Positions 7,102-9,194 of a DNA stretch of 9,194 nucleotides are shown piece after piece (positions within the stretch are counted from its first letter, which is position 1; the number at the start of each line of letters is the position of its first letter). This DNA is from an uncultured Erysipelotrichaceae bacterium (GTDB taxonomy: Bacteria; Bacillota_I; Bacilli_A; Erysipelotrichales; Coprobacillaceae). Made by a program: the position numbers and the translations under genes. The notes under the pieces are model-generated. The model had not been told where the DNA came from, made no database searches, and saw nothing but the letters and a program-made list of their open reading frames with translations. The DNA lies in the NCBI GenBank assembly GCA_947573745.1, contig CANPGX010000030.1:1-9194 (forward strand). Reading direction: 5' to 3'.

Positions 7102-9193
7102 ATCTTCTTACCTTTGTTATCAACCATGGTAGCACATATTCTATCAACCATGAAAAGACAAATAGGCTTACAATGATGCTTATCTTCGGTTTGACTAGAG
7201 CTATCATCATTCTCTCTACGATCATTCTTAAAACAAAGAAGACTATCGTCGATATGACAAACATATTCCCTACATAGTCTAACCATTGAATAGATGAAAA
7301 CTGTTGTCTCTCTTTCCTTGTGAATCCCTGTAACTTCATGAATGTCTCTCTATCCTTTTCATCTTTCCTATCGATGAATTTGATATATATGTGAAAGGCT
7401 AGAAAAATTAAACTGATCGCTATACCACATACTTCAAACATCTGTCTGTTTGATCTTGTCAAACTGATGACATTCTGTATATTCATATAATCATTATCTA
7501 CTCCATATCCCATATCTTTGATCTTCTCGATCACTTCATTCACTTTGCTGGTATCTTCTATTTCTATGGTATAAGCTTGTGGTGTCCATTTCGTTTGTTC
7601 TGATACTTGATCTTCTTTTGTAATCTCATAATCTTCTACATTGATATCATAGTAATGCGTATAATTTCCATCCCTATATAATGAACAGCTTACACGGTAA
7701 TCAGGATATTGACTTTGTACCTGTTCCACCATATTCCAGAAGTAACCTTCACTCATATATAGATGACTTGCTGATGCAGAATCTTCACATCCTATCGTTC
7801 TTCCATCTATGACACCTCTTATTGGAACCTCAATATGTTGGTATTCACATGTAACATAATTGATAGGTATATTCACTTCTTTACCATTCACTTCTACTGG
7901 AAGGGTTGAAATGTTCGTTGAACTATAAACTGGTATTGGCATATCAAATTCAACCCATGGTTCTTTGACTTCTTTGTCCCCGTACAACATATCATATAAA
8001 TAATCAGAAATATAGACACCTTCATCCCCATAGATTTCTTTCATCTTGGTTTCATAGTTCTTATCATCATCATATAAATGGAAGTCTATCTGAGCATCAA
8101 AAAGTGTTGAACGATAAGTTTCAACTTTTCCTTGATAGGCCTTAAAACAAGTTGGTGATATTTGATCAAAACTTATTCCTTTTTCGTCACTTAAAAAAGA
8201 TGCTTGATAATCATCTAAAAAGATATCAAAACGTTCCTTGATCTGGCTTACTCCTTCTATAGAAGCTAGCTTCTCATAATCTTCTTTCTCCATACACTCT
8301 TCTTTGGCATAGAATGAATATCCTCTAGTTTCATGGATGATCTTATAGACAATAATTTCATTATTGACCATTTTATTGAGTTCTTCTCGTGCATTATCTA
8401 TCATAAAATTATTGATGGAAAATGCAAAAACTGTAAATCCTAAAGTCATCGATAAAAAGATCTGTATCAACTTGGTATACTTCGTTCGATTCTTTTTGAT
8501 CTTCTTGGTATATTTTGAAAAGAAATTTGTCTTCTTGATATAGGTTGTATTTCCTTCCTTTATGTCTCTATCTTGAAGGATAGTCTTCTTGAGTTGGTGA
8601 TCTTCTATAGTATAGATCACATCTCCTTGATCCATCAATCGATGATCATGGGTTGAAGCTATCACGATATGTCCTTCATGGGCATATTCTTTTATACAGT
8701 GGATCACTTCTTCTTGATGTTCCTTATCTAATGAAGCTGTTGGTTCATCCAACAATAAGATATCTGGATGTTTGATGAGTGAAAGATACAAGGCTACCCT
8801 TGTCTTCTCTCCGCCAGATAACTGTTTTGGATAATGATCTAACAGTTGATCGATATGTAGGGTTTTTAATAAGGTTTGATCCTCTTCTTGGATCGTATAA
8901 GTATCCTTGATAAAATCAATATGATCTCTTATCGTCAGTCTTTCTATAAAAGCAGGGATCTGTTTAACGATAGAGACATGTTGAAAGATAAAATCATCAC
9001 TTTGATCGATCACTTGATCACGATAATGATAAGAACCATTTTCCAGGTTGATCAAAGCATTTAAAAATGTAGACTTGCCTGTACCACTTTTACCAACGAT
9101 CAAGGTCAATGACCCTGGTTTAGCTTCAAATGAAGCATCCTTAAAAACAATATGTTGATGAAATTGAACGGAAAGATGATTGATTTTTAGCAT
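7094..9193 (-). CDS. ABC half-transporter, ATPase fused to MacB/FtsX-like permease (699 aa)
   Basis: This protein has the same architecture as the gene downstream of it. The N-terminal ATPase (about 1-205) has fully canonical motifs: Walker A GKSGTGKST (34-42), Q-loop Gln 78, signature LSGGE (125-129), Walker B ILLLDEP (145-151), SLD (154-156) and switch His 182 in STHD. A basic linker (about 220-240) precedes helix 1 (about 242-262). A large outer domain of about 320 residues follows, with five cysteines (300, 349, 449, 469, 503), then helices near 586-606, 640-660 and 669-689. It ends KVRRYD. The start ATG lies one base from the window edge, so its ribosome site and promoter are not visible; the N-terminus MLKINHLSVQF is the natural beginning of such an ATPase. 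It overlaps the 603-residue gene by 8 bases and most likely forms a heterodimer with it. The role could be export of a peptide, antimicrobial resistance or self-immunity; the sequence does not decide. Confidence 0.88.
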   Translation of the reverse strand: MLKINHLSVQFHQHIVFKDASFEAKPGSLTLIVGKSGTGKSTFLNALINLENGSYHYRDQVIDQSDDFIFQHVSIVKQIPAFIERLTIRDHIDFIKDTYTIQEEDQTLLKTLHIDQLLDHYPKQLSGGEKTRVALYLSLIKHPDILLLDEPTASLDKEHQEEVIHCIKEYAHEGHIVIASTHDHRLMDQGDVIYTIEDHQLKKTILQDRDIKEGNTTYIKKTNFFSKYTKKIKKNRTKYTKLIQIFLSMTLGFTVFAFSINNFMIDNAREELNKMVNNEIIVYKIIHETRGYSFYAKEECMEKEDYEKLASIEGVSQIKERFDIFLDDYQASFLSDEKGISFDQISPTCFKAYQGKVETYRSTLFDAQIDFHLYDDDKNYETKMKEIYGDEGVYISDYLYDMLYGDKEVKEPWVEFDMPIPVYSSTNISTLPVEVNGKEVNIPINYVTCEYQHIEVPIRGVIDGRTIGCEDSASASHLYMSEGYFWNMVEQVQSQYPDYRVSCSLYRDGNYTHYYDINVEDYEITKEDQVSEQTKWTPQAYTIEIEDTSKVNEVIEKIKDMGYGVDNDYMNIQNVISLTRSNRQMFEVCGIAISLIFLAFHIYIKFIDRKDEKDRETFMKLQGFTRKERQQFSSIQWLDYVGNMFVISTIVFFVLRMIVERMMIALVKPKISIIVSLFVFSWLIEYVLPWLITKVRRYD

Positions 9194-9194
9194 A

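Overview
The window looks like chromosomal DNA from a low-GC Gram-positive bacterium (Bacillota). The reading is AT-rich, ribosome binding sites are strong GGAGG-like sequences, genes are packed in short-spaced operons, and the ABC proteins are of Firmicute type. An anaerobic gut lineage such as the Erysipelotrichia would fit, but that is a guess from general protein character and not from a marker gene. Every gene I can support lies on the minus strand, so transcription runs from high to low coordinates. I see no RNA genes, insertion sequences or CRISPR arrays.

In order of transcription there are three units. (1) 9193-5290 holds two overlapping genes for ABC half-transporters. In each, an N-terminal ATPase is fused to a four-helix MacB/FtsX-like membrane part with a large domain outside the membrane. 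Together they probably form one heterodimeric exporter or peptide-handling pump. A hairpin terminator at 5286-5251 closes the unit. (2) A 321-base AT-rich gap (4969-5289) carries the likely promoter and operator elements of the next operon. That operon is oppB-oppC-oppD-oppF (4968-1112), an oligopeptide/dipeptide importer with two permeases and two ATPases but no solute-binding protein gene in view. (3) After a terminator at 1097-1065, an MFS transporter gene starts at 1039 and runs off the left edge.

The most notable point is that oppF is broken. A 13-base duplication-like insertion flanked by a 7-base direct repeat (CAAATGA) lies at about 1801-1820. It falls between the Walker A half and the Q-loop/signature/Walker B half of the ATPase and shifts the frame. 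Removing one repeat unit restores a normal OppF of about 325 residues. As written, the importer would lack a working second ATPase, unless the lesion is reversible, bypassed, compensated by another ATPase, or a sequencing error. Other points of interest are the non-canonical LSLGQ signature in one of the paired exporters, the cysteine-rich outer domain of its partner, and a CodY-like palindrome and a second perfect palindrome upstream of oppB.
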